This document shows positions 8,319 to 17,848 of a DNA stretch of 64,000 bases, piece by piece. How positions within the stretch are numbered: the stretch's first letter is position 1; each line of letters begins with the position of its first letter. A model generated the notes under the pieces. It was not told the DNA's origin. It searched no databases and was given only the letters and a program-made list of their open reading frames with translations. The stretch is taken from positions 70,727-134,726 of the forward strand of contig DZBJ01000003.1 in assembly GCA_022736275.1 (NCBI GenBank), written 5' to 3'. The position numbers were made by a program, and so were the translations under genes. The stretch comes from Rikenella microfusus (GTDB lineage: Bacteria; Bacteroidota; Bacteroidia; Bacteroidales; VadinHA17).

Positions 8319-9584
8319 TTACTGCCTGTAGACGGTGGCCGATCTGTCAGGCCCTACGGAGACAATGGTAACAGGCACGCCTGTCTCCTTCTCAACATAT
8401 TCAATATAATCCCTCAGTTCCGGGGGCAGTTCCTCCCACTTACGGCAGCCTCTTATATCACCCTGCCATCCGGGCATGGATCGATAGTTGATCTCTTCAA
8501 TATCATTCAGGCAATATGGCAGTTCAGTAACCTCCATGCCTCCAACGGTATATGAACGGCAAACCTTTATCTCACTGAACCCCGAAAGCACATCGGCTTT
8601 CATCATGAAGAGCCGGGTCACCCCGTTGACCATAATTGCATATTTCAGGGCCGGCAGGTCAAGCCAGCCGCACCTGCGGGGTCTGCCGGTAGTCGACCCG
8701 AATTCATTGCCGCGCTCGCGCATCATCTGCCCGTCAGCATCATCCAGCTCGGTCGGGAAGGGTCCGCTGCCCACCCTGGTGCAGTATGCCTTGAAGATGC
8801 CGAAGACCTCTCCCGTGCGTGCCGGTGCTATTCCAAGGCCCGTGCAGGCACCCGCAGCAACTGTGTTTGATGAGGTGACAAAGGGATATGTCCCGAAATC
8901 AATGTCAAGCATTGTTCCCTGGGCTCCCTCGGCAAGAACGCGCCTGCCTTCCCTGAGACTCATATCAATATGGTAGTCGGCATTAACCGTCCTGAATTGC
9001 CTGAGATATTCAACGGCACCAAACCACTCCTCCTCCAGCTCCTTAAGGTCATTGCTTAAACCAAAACCTGCAAGCATGCGAAGGTGCCCCTCAACACGCG
9101 CCCGGTATATCTCCCGGAAATCCTTCCGGAAAAGATCTCCCACCCTCACTCCGCTGCGCGCAGCCTTGTCAGTGTAAGCAGGTCCAATACCCCTCAGGGT
9201 TGAGCCAATTTTTGATTCGCCGAGCGAAGCCTCCTGGGCTGCGTCAAGCAGCTTGTGCGTGGGAAGAATAAGATGAGCCTTCAGTGATATGAGAAGCCTC
9301 TCACGCACCACACCTATGTCAAGGCTAAGACTCTCAACCTCATGACGGAAAACCACGGGGTCAATCACCAGGCCGTTACCGATGATGTTTATCTTGCCGT
9401 CATGAAAAATCCCTGACGGAATGAGATGAAGCACATGCTTGACTCCGTTGAACTCAATTGTGTGTCCGGCATTGGGACCACCCTGAAACCTTGCAACAAT
9501 ATCATAATCAGGCGTTAGGGCATCCACAATCTTTCCTTTACCCTCATCTCCCCACTGAAGACCAAGAAGGATATCAATATTCAT
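8319..9584 (-). CDS. purA: Adenylosuccinate synthetase
   Basis: A 421-residue PurA, which joins IMP and aspartate using GTP to make adenylosuccinate, the first committed AMP step. Seen: N-terminal 'GLQWGDEGKGK' with the GTP/IMP loop and catalytic Asp, 'GGPNAGHT' containing the catalytic His, 'STLRGIGPAY', 'EGAQGTMLDIDFGTYPFVTSSN' and 'GRPRRCGWLDL'. Length and all motifs match the family; start at 9584 gives the standard N-terminus. Convergent with the SPOR gene and divergent from the orphan exported protein gene; transcribed on its own. Confidence 0.97.
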   Translation of the reverse strand: MNIDILLGLQWGDEGKGKIVDALTPDYDIVARFQGGPNAGHTIEFNGVKHVLHLIPSGIFHDGKINIIGNGLVIDPVVFRHEVESLSLDIGVVRERLLISLKAHLILPTHKLLDAAQEASLGESKIGSTLRGIGPAYTDKAARSGVRVGDLFRKDFREIYRARVEGHLRMLAGFGLSNDLKELEEEWFGAVEYLRQFRTVNADYHIDMSLREGRRVLAEGAQGTMLDIDFGTYPFVTSSNTVAAGACTGLGIAPARTGEVFGIFKAYCTRVGSGPFPTELDDADGQMMRERGNEFGSTTGRPRRCGWLDLPALKYAIMVNGVTRLFMMKADVLSGFSEIKVCRSYTVGGMEVTELPYCLNDIEEINYRSMPGWQGDIRGCRKWEELPPELRDYIEYVEKETGVPVTIVSVGPDRSATVYRQ

Positions 9585-9736
9585 TTCAAGAACTTTCTAA
9601 GGAATTAATAAAGCGATACAAGATAGCTTAATTTTTTGTCATTTCGGGATGGAAAATGCAACATTACCTTTGAAATACGGTTAATAAAGAAACAAAAGTG
9701 TTCACAATTTAAATAGTTTATCTTAAGGAAATTTCA

Positions 9737-9744
9737 TAGATTTG
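9737..9744 (+). promoter_or_regulatory. Candidate -7 box for the 9809 gene
   Basis: TAGATTTG matches the Bacteroidota -7 consensus TAnnTTTG exactly and lies about 65 bases before the start at 9809, in a 224-base AT-rich gap. The -33 region is weak (a GTTTA about 18 bases upstream). Confidence 0.4.
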
Positions 9745-9808
9745 GGTAATGTGTTAACATTCAAATAAATAATTGCAATCATTTTAATTGAAAGCTAATC
9801 CTTGAATT

Positions 9809-10948
9809 ATGAAAAACAAGATTATTACTTTATTTCTGGCAGTGATACTTCTGGTTGTATCAGTCTGGAGTGTTTCCGCACAGAATCAGGACGATCTTCT
9901 GTTCAGGAGAAGGGTTGTCTCCTCTGGTGTCAACAACCTGTTCTACGGATTGGCACTTGTCGCTATCATTGAACCTGAAAGTGATGCCGCAACTGCCGGT
10001 ATTCCGATCATTGCCGCCGGCCTTGGTGCACTGGTGCCCGTTCTGACCAATGAAAAATGGCCGATTACTGTCAATCAGCTGACTCTTACCACTCACGGAC
10101 AACTTATCGGGTGGGCACACGGCTTCGGCTTATCAGCCCTGTTGATGGGTGATAATCTTGAAAATGGCGATAACTACAAGATTGCCATTGGCATGGGAGC
10201 GGCCACAAGCATCGGAATGGGTATCCTTGGAAAATCATTCGGCAAGAATAAGCCATGGAGTGAAGGCCAGGCTTCCATGTTTGCCCACTGGGGCGGTATC
10301 ATGCCTGTCACCACATTTTTTGGTGCCCTCTCGGTTAGTGAAGATGTAAGGCTTGCCGGAGCCTCCGTTTTACTTGGCGGAGCTGCGGGGTACCTGATTG
10401 GTAACTCCATTAACAGACAGGATACCTATACCAGGGGAGATGTAAGGGCAATAGGTGCATTAACGGCTCTCAACGGGACACTGGGAGCCTTTATCTATGT
10501 CGACATAATCGGATCAGGTGAGGCTGAACCGGGGCAATGGGGATGGCTTTGCCCTGCTGCAGGTATTATTTCCGGAACCCTGATCGGCCAGGCATGGCTG
10601 AAAAATGCCGACCTGACACCCAGGCAGGGGATGACCTCGATATGGTCCGCCACCGGGGGCGCTGTGCTCGGCCTTGGCGTGGCATTGCTGGTAAACTCGG
10701 AAAGCATAACTCCATGGTATGCCATACCTTATGCAACCAGCATCGGGTCATATGCACTTGCGATTGAGATGATGAAAAAGAAAAATGCCGGGATGGTATC
10801 CATAACTGACGGTGGAAAAAATCATTGGAGTTTTTCAATCATGCCTCAGAACTATTTCCTGAATGAGAAAATTGCAGGCTCGGGGTTCAGACTGAACGGA
10901 AAGGATGCCAGGATGCAGCCGCTGGTCTCTGCTTCGGTGACCTTTTAG
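9809..10948 (+). CDS. Exported glycine-rich multi-helix protein of unknown function
   Basis: I do not recognise this 379-residue protein. Seen: a signal peptide (~1-25, ending 'SVSAQ'), then a series of glycine/alanine-rich hydrophobic stretches (for example near 45-60, 65-75, 135-150, 190-200, 215-235, 250-265, 285-300) separated by short polar turns, and a C-terminal region ending in an aromatic residue ('LVSASVTF'), as in outer-membrane proteins. The glycine-zipper spacing suggests membrane insertion, either in the inner membrane or as an unusual outer-membrane protein; the two cannot be separated by eye. It stands alone between divergent purA and convergent fur. Confidence 0.6.
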   Translation: MKNKIITLFLAVILLVVSVWSVSAQNQDDLLFRRRVVSSGVNNLFYGLALVAIIEPESDAATAGIPIIAAGLGALVPVLTNEKWPITVNQLTLTTHGQLIGWAHGFGLSALLMGDNLENGDNYKIAIGMGAATSIGMGILGKSFGKNKPWSEGQASMFAHWGGIMPVTTFFGALSVSEDVRLAGASVLLGGAAGYLIGNSINRQDTYTRGDVRAIGALTALNGTLGAFIYVDIIGSGEAEPGQWGWLCPAAGIISGTLIGQAWLKNADLTPRQGMTSIWSATGGAVLGLGVALLVNSESITPWYAIPYATSIGSYALAIEMMKKKNAGMVSITDGGKNHWSFSIMPQNYFLNEKIAGSGFRLNGKDARMQPLVSASVTF

Positions 10949-10966
10949 CAGAAACTGATAATATTG

Positions 10967-11410
10967 CTATTCCTTCCTCCCAGACTTGCCGTATATGTAA
11001 AGCGAGTAGTGGTGAGGAAGGAATTCATTTTTTTCACAGGCGCTGTTTATGATCTCATTGATTCTCGGATCAGTGAATTCTATCACTTTGCCTGATTCAG
11101 TATCTATCATATGATCATGCTGCCCTGCCCGGTAGGTCTTTTCATATTGTGCCTGGTTGCGCCCGAACTTGTGCCTTGTCACCAGTTTGCAGTCAAGAAG
11201 GAGATCCATGGTATTGTAAAGGGTGGCACGAGAAACACGGTAGTTCTTGTCTTTCATGAAATTGAACAACGATTCGATGTCAAAGTGGCCATCTCGCGAG
11301 TATATCTCGTCAAGTATGGCGAACCGCTCCGGCGTCTTTCTGAACGCATGGGCTCCCAGGTATTCGGCGAATATCTGGTTCACTACCGATCTTGCATCTT
11401 CGTTTGACAT
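10967..11410 (-). CDS. Fur-family transcriptional regulator
   Basis: A 147-residue winged-helix metalloregulator. Seen: N-terminal DNA-binding domain with 'RKTPERFAILDEIYSRDGHFDIESL' and 'YRVSRATLYNTMDLLLD' as recognition helix, then a dimerisation domain with the metal-ligand stretch 'GQHDHMIDTESGKVIEF'. The C-terminal CxxC pairs that hold structural zinc in classical Fur are absent, as in many Bacteroidota homologues. Whether it senses iron, zinc or peroxide cannot be told. It lies 32 bases upstream of a convergent stop and downstream of the relA/spoT gene on the same strand, with a ~32-base gap. Confidence 0.88.
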   Translation of the reverse strand: MSNEDARSVVNQIFAEYLGAHAFRKTPERFAILDEIYSRDGHFDIESLFNFMKDKNYRVSRATLYNTMDLLLDCKLVTRHKFGRNQAQYEKTYRAGQHDHMIDTESGKVIEFTDPRINEIINSACEKNEFLPHHYSLYIYGKSGRKE

Positions 11411-11442
11411 TGCCCAATCCTGTTAGACGTAAGACACTTATT

Positions 11443-13704
11443 TTACTCCACGAATTCCTCTACTCTCCTGACACTGGCAATACCCTTCACATTTGACAAC
11501 TGCAGGATGAGGTTGTTGAGGTCACTTGTATGGTGCACGTACAGATCAATCGTCCCCTCAAATATACCGTCGTAAACTGATACGTTGATATTGCGGATGT
11601 TGACATTAAGCTCCGTGGAAATGACATTCGTAACCTCATTGATCAGCGCTATCCTGTCAATCCCGTCAATCCGTATCCTGGCAAGGAATGAGGCCAGCTT
11701 GTGTATCGTCCATCTGACTGGTATGATCCTGTTTCCCTCGCTTGACATCAGCTTGACAGCAGCAGGGCACTTGGGTTTGTGAACGATTATGGAGTTGGAG
11801 TGATCAACATATCCTATCACTTCATCGCCGGGAATGGGATTGCAGCACCCGGCAATGATGTATGAGTTGCCTGTATTGTCAATATTCTCCCTCAGCAGGT
11901 AGGGATGGCTCTTGTCAATGGTACCAGGCACGGGCGGACTCTCCTTTACACCTGAACTCTTCCTGGTCACTCCTCCGATAGCCAGCTTCCAGTACTTAGC
12001 AAGGCTTCCTTCAGGAGTCTTCCTGAGAACCTTGCGCAACTCATCGAGATTGATAAGGCCGAGTCCGATGCGTGAATAGAGCTCATCCTTGTTCAAAAGC
12101 TCATAATAGTCGAGCAGCTTCTTGATAATCTCCGAGTTAGGCTGAACGCCCAGCTCGCTGAGCCTGGTCTCGAGCATCTCCATGCCCTTCCGTATGCGGT
12201 CGGTAGATTCATCCTTCAGCGCATCCTTGATGGCGGTCTTCGCCTTGGCCGTATGGGCATACTCAAGCCATTCCTTTTCAGGCTTGGCGATATTTGACGT
12301 TATTATCTCCACCTGGTCACCGCTCTGAAGAGTGGTGGAGAGAGGGCTTAGTTTGTAATTGACTTTTGCTCCGATGGCCTTATTGCCTATGCTGGTGTGG
12401 ATCTCGTATGCAAAATCAAGTGCTGAAGCCCCCTTGGGGAGATTGACAAGCAGTCCTTTTGGTGTAAAGACCATGATCTCTGACGAAAAGAGGCTCATCT
12501 TGAACTCATCAAGGAATGCCAGAGGGTCAGACATCGGGTTGGCAAGCATCTCACGTATGTGCTTCAGCCACTTGTCGAGTTCGTTTTCTGAAACAGAGGT
12601 GTCACCCTTGTACTTCCAGTGGGCGGCAAATCCCCGCTCAGCGATGTCATCCATGCGCTGGCTTCGTATCTGCACCTCCACCCACCGTCCTTCGGGTCCC
12701 ATCACCGTGAGGTGCAGTGCTTCATACCCGTTCGACTTCGGCCTGCTGACCCAGTCGCGAAGCCTGTCTGGCTTGGGCGTGTAGATATCCGTAATGAGCG
12801 AATATATCTGCCAGCACTGCGCCCTCTCACTCATCTCCGGACCGGGCTCGAAAACGATCCTGACAGCCAGCAGGTCATATACCTCTTCAAAAGGTATATT
12901 CTTTGACTGCATCTTCTTCCATATGGAGTAGATCGATTTGAATCGGCCAGAAATGTCAAAGATGATGTTGTTTTCATTCAGCTCCTCAATGATAGGCAGG
13001 CTGAACCTGTTGATGAGGGCAAGGTTCTTCTTCTCATCCATCTTGACCTTGCGGGCAATCTCATCATAGATACGCGGATGCCTGAACTTGAAGCTCAGAT
13101 CCTCCAGTTCGGTCTTGATGGCAAAAAGACCAAGGCGGTGCGCCAGCGGAGCATACAGGTATACAGTCTCTCCGGCCACCTTCATCCTCTTGTGCTCAGG
13201 CATCGAATCGAGCGTCCGCATGTTATGAAGCCTGTCAGCTATCTTGACGAGAATGACCCTGATGTCATCCGACAGAGTCATCAGCATCTTGCGGAAGTTT
13301 TCAGCCTGAAGCGAATGAGTCTCCTTGTTGTAAGTACCTGATATCTTTGTCAACCCGTCAATCAGGGAAGCGATCTTAGGCCCGAACTCTTTCGTTATCT
13401 CATCCAGTTGAACACCGGTGTCCTCCACTACATCGTGCAGCAGCGCTGCCGCTATTGACCTGGAACCAAGTCCCATCTCCTGATTTACGATCCGGGCTAC
13501 ATTGATCGGGTGAATGATGTAGGGTTCGCCGGAGTTGCGGTACATGTCTCGGTGAGCCTCATTGGCGAACCTGAATGCCTTGTCAATAAGCTCATCGTCA
13601 CCCGGCTTGTCACACCTGTACAGGTTGTCCCTGAGCAGCCGGTACTCGGATTCTATACGGCTGACATCGTCAGAGGTGAATATTTTTGTTCTGGTCTTAC
13701 CCAT
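11443..13704 (-). CDS. Bifunctional (p)ppGpp synthetase/hydrolase, RelA/SpoT family
   Basis: A ~753-residue long RSH protein that makes and degrades the alarmone (p)ppGpp. Seen in order: an HD hydrolase domain with 'YIIHPINVARIV' and an intact 'ALLHDVVEDTG'; a synthetase domain with 'RFKSIYSIWKKM', 'YDLLAVRIVF' and 'RPKSNGYEALHLTV'; 'EVQIRSQRMDDIAERGFAAHWKYK'; a TGS domain ('VFTPKGLLVNLPKGASALDFAYEIHT'); a His/Cys-containing linker ('GCCNPIPGD'); and a C-terminal ACT domain. The open frame reaches 13731, but the ATG at 13704 ('MGKTRTKIF') gives a more typical N-terminus. The single long RSH is normal for Bacteroidota. It precedes fur on the same strand. Confidence 0.93.
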   Translation of the reverse strand: MGKTRTKIFTSDDVSRIESEYRLLRDNLYRCDKPGDDELIDKAFRFANEAHRDMYRNSGEPYIIHPINVARIVNQEMGLGSRSIAAALLHDVVEDTGVQLDEITKEFGPKIASLIDGLTKISGTYNKETHSLQAENFRKMLMTLSDDIRVILVKIADRLHNMRTLDSMPEHKRMKVAGETVYLYAPLAHRLGLFAIKTELEDLSFKFRHPRIYDEIARKVKMDEKKNLALINRFSLPIIEELNENNIIFDISGRFKSIYSIWKKMQSKNIPFEEVYDLLAVRIVFEPGPEMSERAQCWQIYSLITDIYTPKPDRLRDWVSRPKSNGYEALHLTVMGPEGRWVEVQIRSQRMDDIAERGFAAHWKYKGDTSVSENELDKWLKHIREMLANPMSDPLAFLDEFKMSLFSSEIMVFTPKGLLVNLPKGASALDFAYEIHTSIGNKAIGAKVNYKLSPLSTTLQSGDQVEIITSNIAKPEKEWLEYAHTAKAKTAIKDALKDESTDRIRKGMEMLETRLSELGVQPNSEIIKKLLDYYELLNKDELYSRIGLGLINLDELRKVLRKTPEGSLAKYWKLAIGGVTRKSSGVKESPPVPGTIDKSHPYLLRENIDNTGNSYIIAGCCNPIPGDEVIGYVDHSNSIIVHKPKCPAAVKLMSSEGNRIIPVRWTIHKLASFLARIRIDGIDRIALINEVTNVISTELNVNIRNINVSVYDGIFEGTIDLYVHHTSDLNNLILQLSNVKGIASVRRVEEFVE

Positions 13705-13765
13705 TAGTAATTGAGCACAAAGGAAGAGCAAAGATACGAAAATCGGGTCATTAAATCGGTGATGA

Positions 13766-15229
13766 TTATGGCAGTATGGTTACCGTTCCGGTCCTCACCT
13801 CTGTGCCGCCTGAAGGAGTGGTCAGCTTCAGGCTCCAGAGATAAACGCCTGAAGGCATCATAGTCCCGTTATGCAGTCCGTCCCATCCGGTTGCGTAGTC
13901 ACTGGTCTGGAACAGCATAGACCCACTCCTGGTGTAGATTCTGAATTCATATTTCACCGGCAGGAATGAAAATTCGGGTCTGAAGGTGGCATTCTCTATG
14001 CCCCTCCCGGGGGTAAAGGCATTCGGGACGAAGATATTCTCCGTTACCTCTATTGTTGTCACTGACGAGCGGTGAAGCGGAGCTCCCTCCGGTGCATCTG
14101 TGGCCACGGCCGTAATCTGGTAGGCCACCTCTGATGCTGATACATCTGCAGCAAAGAGTGAGTAATCATCTGTCCATATGGTGTCTGAGAGATGCGTAGC
14201 CACCTCCTCCCATCCCTGGCCTGTCTCACGCCATACGGTGAACAGCGTTTCGCCGTCAGGGAGAGGATTGTTCCACTTAAGATCAATGCGAGTACCGGTG
14301 ACGGCGGATGTCAGTACCATATTTCTGACGCTGCCTGATGAAACGACAGGGACATCGCAGTTATTAAGGGCCGTGATACGGTACAGTCTGACACTGGCGG
14401 TATCAGCCCCCACGGCGCTGAAGATGACGATGCCCCCTGATCCGGAGGCGCTGATGATGTTCTCCCATGAAGAGGTTGCGGGGCTGTATTGCTGAACCAC
14501 AAACCTGCTGAAACTGGTGGCCTGATCATAACTGCCGATGAATATCATTTCCCTGCCTGTCACTGCCACCGCATCTGCATTCACCCATGCAGGAGCAACT
14601 TCACTCCCGGTCGTTACACAAACCCGGTTTGACGATGATAGTCCGGAACCGTCATCGCTGGCTGTAATATGAAAGCAATAGTTGGTTCCGGGGTCATAGT
14701 CAATGAAGTTATATGATGTCTCACTCACAGGGATGGTCTCATGCAGCACCGCAGACCCGCTGGCGATGGCAACACGTACTTCATAACTGTCAGCAGGGTG
14801 CAATGCATTGTCATACTGAGTCCATAACATGGTTATCCTGCTGTTGCAGCTGTCATTGACGGCAGTAAGATAAATGGTGCTGAGGCTGTTGCTGAGCAGA
14901 CTTATATTAAGGGCTGAATCTATTGCCGCCACAACATATGTAACACTTTTATATCTGGCCAGCGATAGAGTATGAATGTACACTGTCTCATACGGTGATC
15001 TGACAGTGTCAATGGCACTGGCCGTGCCGCTGTTCAGTGTGTAGATAACATAGCCTGCGACATCGGGTGAGGATGACAAAATCCACCTGAGAGTGGCAAA
15101 TCCGTCCTGAGGATCAACAGTCACCATGTCAAGCACCGGTGATAAAGGCTGTTCCTCATCCTGCCCGTTTATGCCCGGCATCAGAGCAAACCAGAGAAGT
15201 GAAACTGCTATTAATCCTGATGGCTTCAT
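13766..15229 (-). CDS. Secreted fibronectin-III-like protein with type IX secretion C-terminal domain
   Basis: A 487-residue surface or secreted protein. Seen: signal peptide (residues 1-22, ending 'GINGQ'), three or four beta-rich fibronectin type III-like modules, and a C-terminal gliding-motility type domain beginning 'NIFVPNAFTPGRGIENATF' with 'YEFRIYTRSGSMLFQTSDYATGWDG' and 'SGVYLWSLKL'. Known: this type B C-terminal signal directs export through the type IX secretion system of Bacteroidota. No catalytic domain is visible; adhesion or matrix binding is an inference. The start overlaps the stop of the M16 gene upstream by 4 bases (ATGA), so it is translationally coupled to the protease pair. 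Confidence 0.85.
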   Translation of the reverse strand: MKPSGLIAVSLLWFALMPGINGQDEEQPLSPVLDMVTVDPQDGFATLRWILSSSPDVAGYVIYTLNSGTASAIDTVRSPYETVYIHTLSLARYKSVTYVVAAIDSALNISLLSNSLSTIYLTAVNDSCNSRITMLWTQYDNALHPADSYEVRVAIASGSAVLHETIPVSETSYNFIDYDPGTNYCFHITASDDGSGLSSSNRVCVTTGSEVAPAWVNADAVAVTGREMIFIGSYDQATSFSRFVVQQYSPATSSWENIISASGSGGIVIFSAVGADTASVRLYRITALNNCDVPVVSSGSVRNMVLTSAVTGTRIDLKWNNPLPDGETLFTVWRETGQGWEEVATHLSDTIWTDDYSLFAADVSASEVAYQITAVATDAPEGAPLHRSSVTTIEVTENIFVPNAFTPGRGIENATFRPEFSFLPVKYEFRIYTRSGSMLFQTSDYATGWDGLHNGTMMPSGVYLWSLKLTTPSGGTEVRTGTVTILP

Positions 15230-16512
15230 TGTGCCCCGGCTATGATCTCAAATGCATTATCAGTATTGAAATACCTTTCAATGAGTTCCTTTATTTTGCC
15301 CGGTGTCATCGTTCTCACCGTTTCGGCAAAACGGGTATAATAGTCCGCCCCGGCGTCATAATCTATGATCCCTCTTAGTGCCTCGGCCATGGCAAAGGGT
15401 CCGTCAAACATCCGTGCAAGCTCCCCCATAATATGGTTCCTCACCAGGGCTATCTCTTCACCGGTTACCTCATTCATGCACATCTCCGTGATCTCCTTCC
15501 TGATCTCATTCACAGTCTCCTCGCGATAGATGTTGGATACGTCAGTCATGATGGTTATGTAGCCTATCCTGTGGATAGCTCCTGCCAAGGCATGGATACC
15601 GTAGGTGTAACCTTTCTCTTCACGGATATTGCGCATCAGTCTTGAACCGAAGTAGCCCCCCAGAATCATGGTGGCCACCTGCAACCCCTGATAATCAGGG
15701 TGATCACGGGTGATCCCCTTCCAGCCCATCCTGACAGTGCTCTGCACTGAGTTACTGACCTCCCTGAATATTCTCCCCGGACTGGCGCTCTCAAATGTCA
15801 GCTCAGGCATGACAGGTTTGTGCCATTTGCCGGTTCCGGCGCCCGCAAAGTGCCTTTCCAGCACGGAAACAGCCTTGTCCGGGTTGCGGCCTGCAACCGT
15901 AATATACATATTGTCAGGTTTGTAATACCTGGTATGGAACTCTTTCAGGTCTGCTGTCGTCAGTGCCCCATAGTCATCAGGTGTGATGATTCGGCCGTAT
16001 GGATTGTTCTCACCGCAGAGGGCCTGGTAGAATGTCTCCCTGGCTATTGCTGAAGTCTTCTGCCTTGCTGTAAGAAAGGACTGCAGTCTCTTATCGGTCA
16101 GCATCCTGAATTCCTTTTCAGGAAAGGAGGGATGGAACAGCACCTCCTCCGCCAGCGACATTACCTCCTCAAGTTTTCTCGTCAGGGTGATCACCACCAG
16201 CCCGGCTTTGTCCTTGTCAGCCGTATGGTTGAACAGGGCGCCTGTTCTGTCAATCAGGTCATTGATGGAGGCAGCGTCATGTGTGATTGTTCCTTCGGTA
16301 AGCATGGCGTTAGTCGCTGAGGCTGCCAGCGGAACATCCTCCATCAGTTGCCCGGCATTGAATACGAACTCTATCCTGAGAAGGTCCAGGGTTCCGTTGG
16401 GGAGCAGGCAAACAGGAACCCCGTTGCTGAGCCTGGTCATCTCCGGAAATGAGGTGTCACCCGGCGAGGGTATAATGATTGCAGGCGCTGTTCGCATGTC
16501 GGCTGTTTTCAT
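15226..16512 (-). CDS. M16 family peptidase, non-catalytic subunit-like
   Basis: A 428-residue M16B (pitrilysin-type) protein. Seen: the N-terminal M16 fold ('RLSNGVPVCLLPNG', 'RIEFVFNAGQLMEDVPLAASATNAMLTEGT') lacks the HxxEH zinc motif, while the C-terminal domain keeps the substrate-binding signature ('REEKGYTYGIHA'). Known: in bacterial M16B heterodimers one subunit carries zinc and the other supplies the R/Y substrate-binding pair. It overlaps the catalytic gene upstream by 4 bases and the secreted protein gene downstream by 4 bases, so the three form one operon. No signal peptide seen. Confidence 0.88.
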   Translation of the reverse strand: MKTADMRTAPAIIIPSPGDTSFPEMTRLSNGVPVCLLPNGTLDLLRIEFVFNAGQLMEDVPLAASATNAMLTEGTITHDAASINDLIDRTGALFNHTADKDKAGLVVITLTRKLEEVMSLAEEVLFHPSFPEKEFRMLTDKRLQSFLTARQKTSAIARETFYQALCGENNPYGRIITPDDYGALTTADLKEFHTRYYKPDNMYITVAGRNPDKAVSVLERHFAGAGTGKWHKPVMPELTFESASPGRIFREVSNSVQSTVRMGWKGITRDHPDYQGLQVATMILGGYFGSRLMRNIREEKGYTYGIHALAGAIHRIGYITIMTDVSNIYREETVNEIRKEITEMCMNEVTGEEIALVRNHIMGELARMFDGPFAMAEALRGIIDYDAGADYYTRFAETVRTMTPGKIKELIERYFNTDNAFEIIAGAQ

Positions 16513-17750
16513 TTTGATTCCGGAAGATAATAGATTACGCTGCAGTTTGAAGGCCTGAAGATGCGTGATGAAGCGGCTGTGATCTCCTCCGCGGTAACAC
16601 TCATGTACTGCTCTGTCTCCGTGTTTACTCCCCCGGCATCACCGAGAAGCTCATGAAATGCAAGACTGAACGCTTTGTTGGAAGCGTTGAGATATGATAT
16701 CAGCCTGTGGGATTCATAGCGGTTACGCGCCTTCTCAAGCTCAGCAGCAGTGACCGTCTCCGATGCAAGTCTGCTAATCTCCTCCATGACCGCCTCCTCT
16801 GCTTTCCTGATGTCAACCCCATTTTTCAGTCTGCCGCTGAAGATAACCAGCCCCGGGTCGATCTCACCTGAAAGGTATATGTCAGCCTCGCTGAACAACT
16901 CCTTGCTTCTGACCAGGTTTTCAGGAAAGCGTCCGGAGTCGCATCCGGCCAGTATATCTGTCAATAGATCAAGGATGTAGAATTCGCGGCTTTTCCTTCC
17001 GTCAGTATGAAAGGCCATGACCAGGTGCGCTGCCGGCACCGGGCGGTGCACCGTAATCTCGCGGCGCTCATCCTGCGCTGGTTCTGCGGGCAGCATTCTG
17101 CCGTTGAACCCTCCGGCAGGAAGATGCCCGAACCTATCTTCGGCCATCATGAAAGCCTCATCAGGACTGACGCTGCCGGCGATGCTGAGGATGGCGTTCG
17201 ACGGGTTGTAATACCTGTCATAGAACCGTCTCAGCAATCCGCTGTCGGCTTTTTCAATGTGACTGATATCAATTCCGATGGCAGGCCAGCGATATGGGTG
17301 TACCTTATAGGCAAGTGGCCTGAGCAGCAGCAACATATCCCCGTAGGGCTGGTTGAGAAATCGCTGCCGGAACTCCTCCGTGACCACGCTCTTCTGCGCC
17401 GACAGCCTGCCTTCGGAGAGGTCGAGACCTCTCATTCTGTCTGACTCCAGCCACAGAGCGGTCTCCAGGTTGTTGGAAGGCAGTGTGATGTAATAATTTG
17501 TAAGGTCATTGGTGGTGAAGGCATTGTTCTCTCCTCCCGCCATCATCACGGGCTCATCAAAAGCAGGCACATTGCTCGTGCCTTCAAACATCAGATGCTC
17601 AAAGAGATGCGCAAACCCTGTCGCTGCAGGGTCCTCATCCCTGGAACCGGCATCATAAAGGATGTTTGAAGTGACCATGGGCGTGCCCCTGTCATGATGT
17701 GCAATCACTCTCAGCCCGTTGCCAAGCGTATGCCTTTCAAATATGATCAT
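16509..17750 (-). CDS. M16 family zinc peptidase, catalytic subunit
   Basis: A ~413-residue M16B zinc peptidase. Seen: the inverted zinc motif HLFEH in 'GFAHLFEHLMFEGTSN', followed by the glutamate ligand region 'ENNAFTTNDLTNYYITLPSNNLETALWLESDRM'. The open frame starts at 17777, but the ATG at 17750 ('MIIFERHTLGNGLRVIAHHD') gives the family N-terminus; the preceding nine residues are not conserved-looking. No signal peptide is apparent, so it probably acts in the cytoplasm or is exported by an unrecognised route. It partners with the zinc-less subunit encoded immediately downstream, overlapping by 4 bases. Confidence 0.9.
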   Translation of the reverse strand: MIIFERHTLGNGLRVIAHHDRGTPMVTSNILYDAGSRDEDPAATGFAHLFEHLMFEGTSNVPAFDEPVMMAGGENNAFTTNDLTNYYITLPSNNLETALWLESDRMRGLDLSEGRLSAQKSVVTEEFRQRFLNQPYGDMLLLLRPLAYKVHPYRWPAIGIDISHIEKADSGLLRRFYDRYYNPSNAILSIAGSVSPDEAFMMAEDRFGHLPAGGFNGRMLPAEPAQDERREITVHRPVPAAHLVMAFHTDGRKSREFYILDLLTDILAGCDSGRFPENLVRSKELFSEADIYLSGEIDPGLVIFSGRLKNGVDIRKAEEAVMEEISRLASETVTAAELEKARNRYESHRLISYLNASNKAFSLAFHELLGDAGGVNTETEQYMSVTAEEITAASSRIFRPSNCSVIYYLPESK

Positions 17751-17804
17751 GCAAGCAAAATATTTCAAACTTACCAAAATTAATACCTGCTACTCATTTT
17801 ATTC

Positions 17805-17812
17805 TATATTTG
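17805..17812 (+). promoter_or_regulatory. Candidate -7 box for the ClC gene
   Basis: TATATTTG is a perfect match to the Bacteroidota TAnnTTTG -7 box, 37 bases before the TTG start of the ClC gene. No clear -33 TTG at standard spacing. Confidence 0.4.
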
Positions 17813-17848
17813 TGTGTGGTATAGTTATTTTTATTTATACATGTAACC

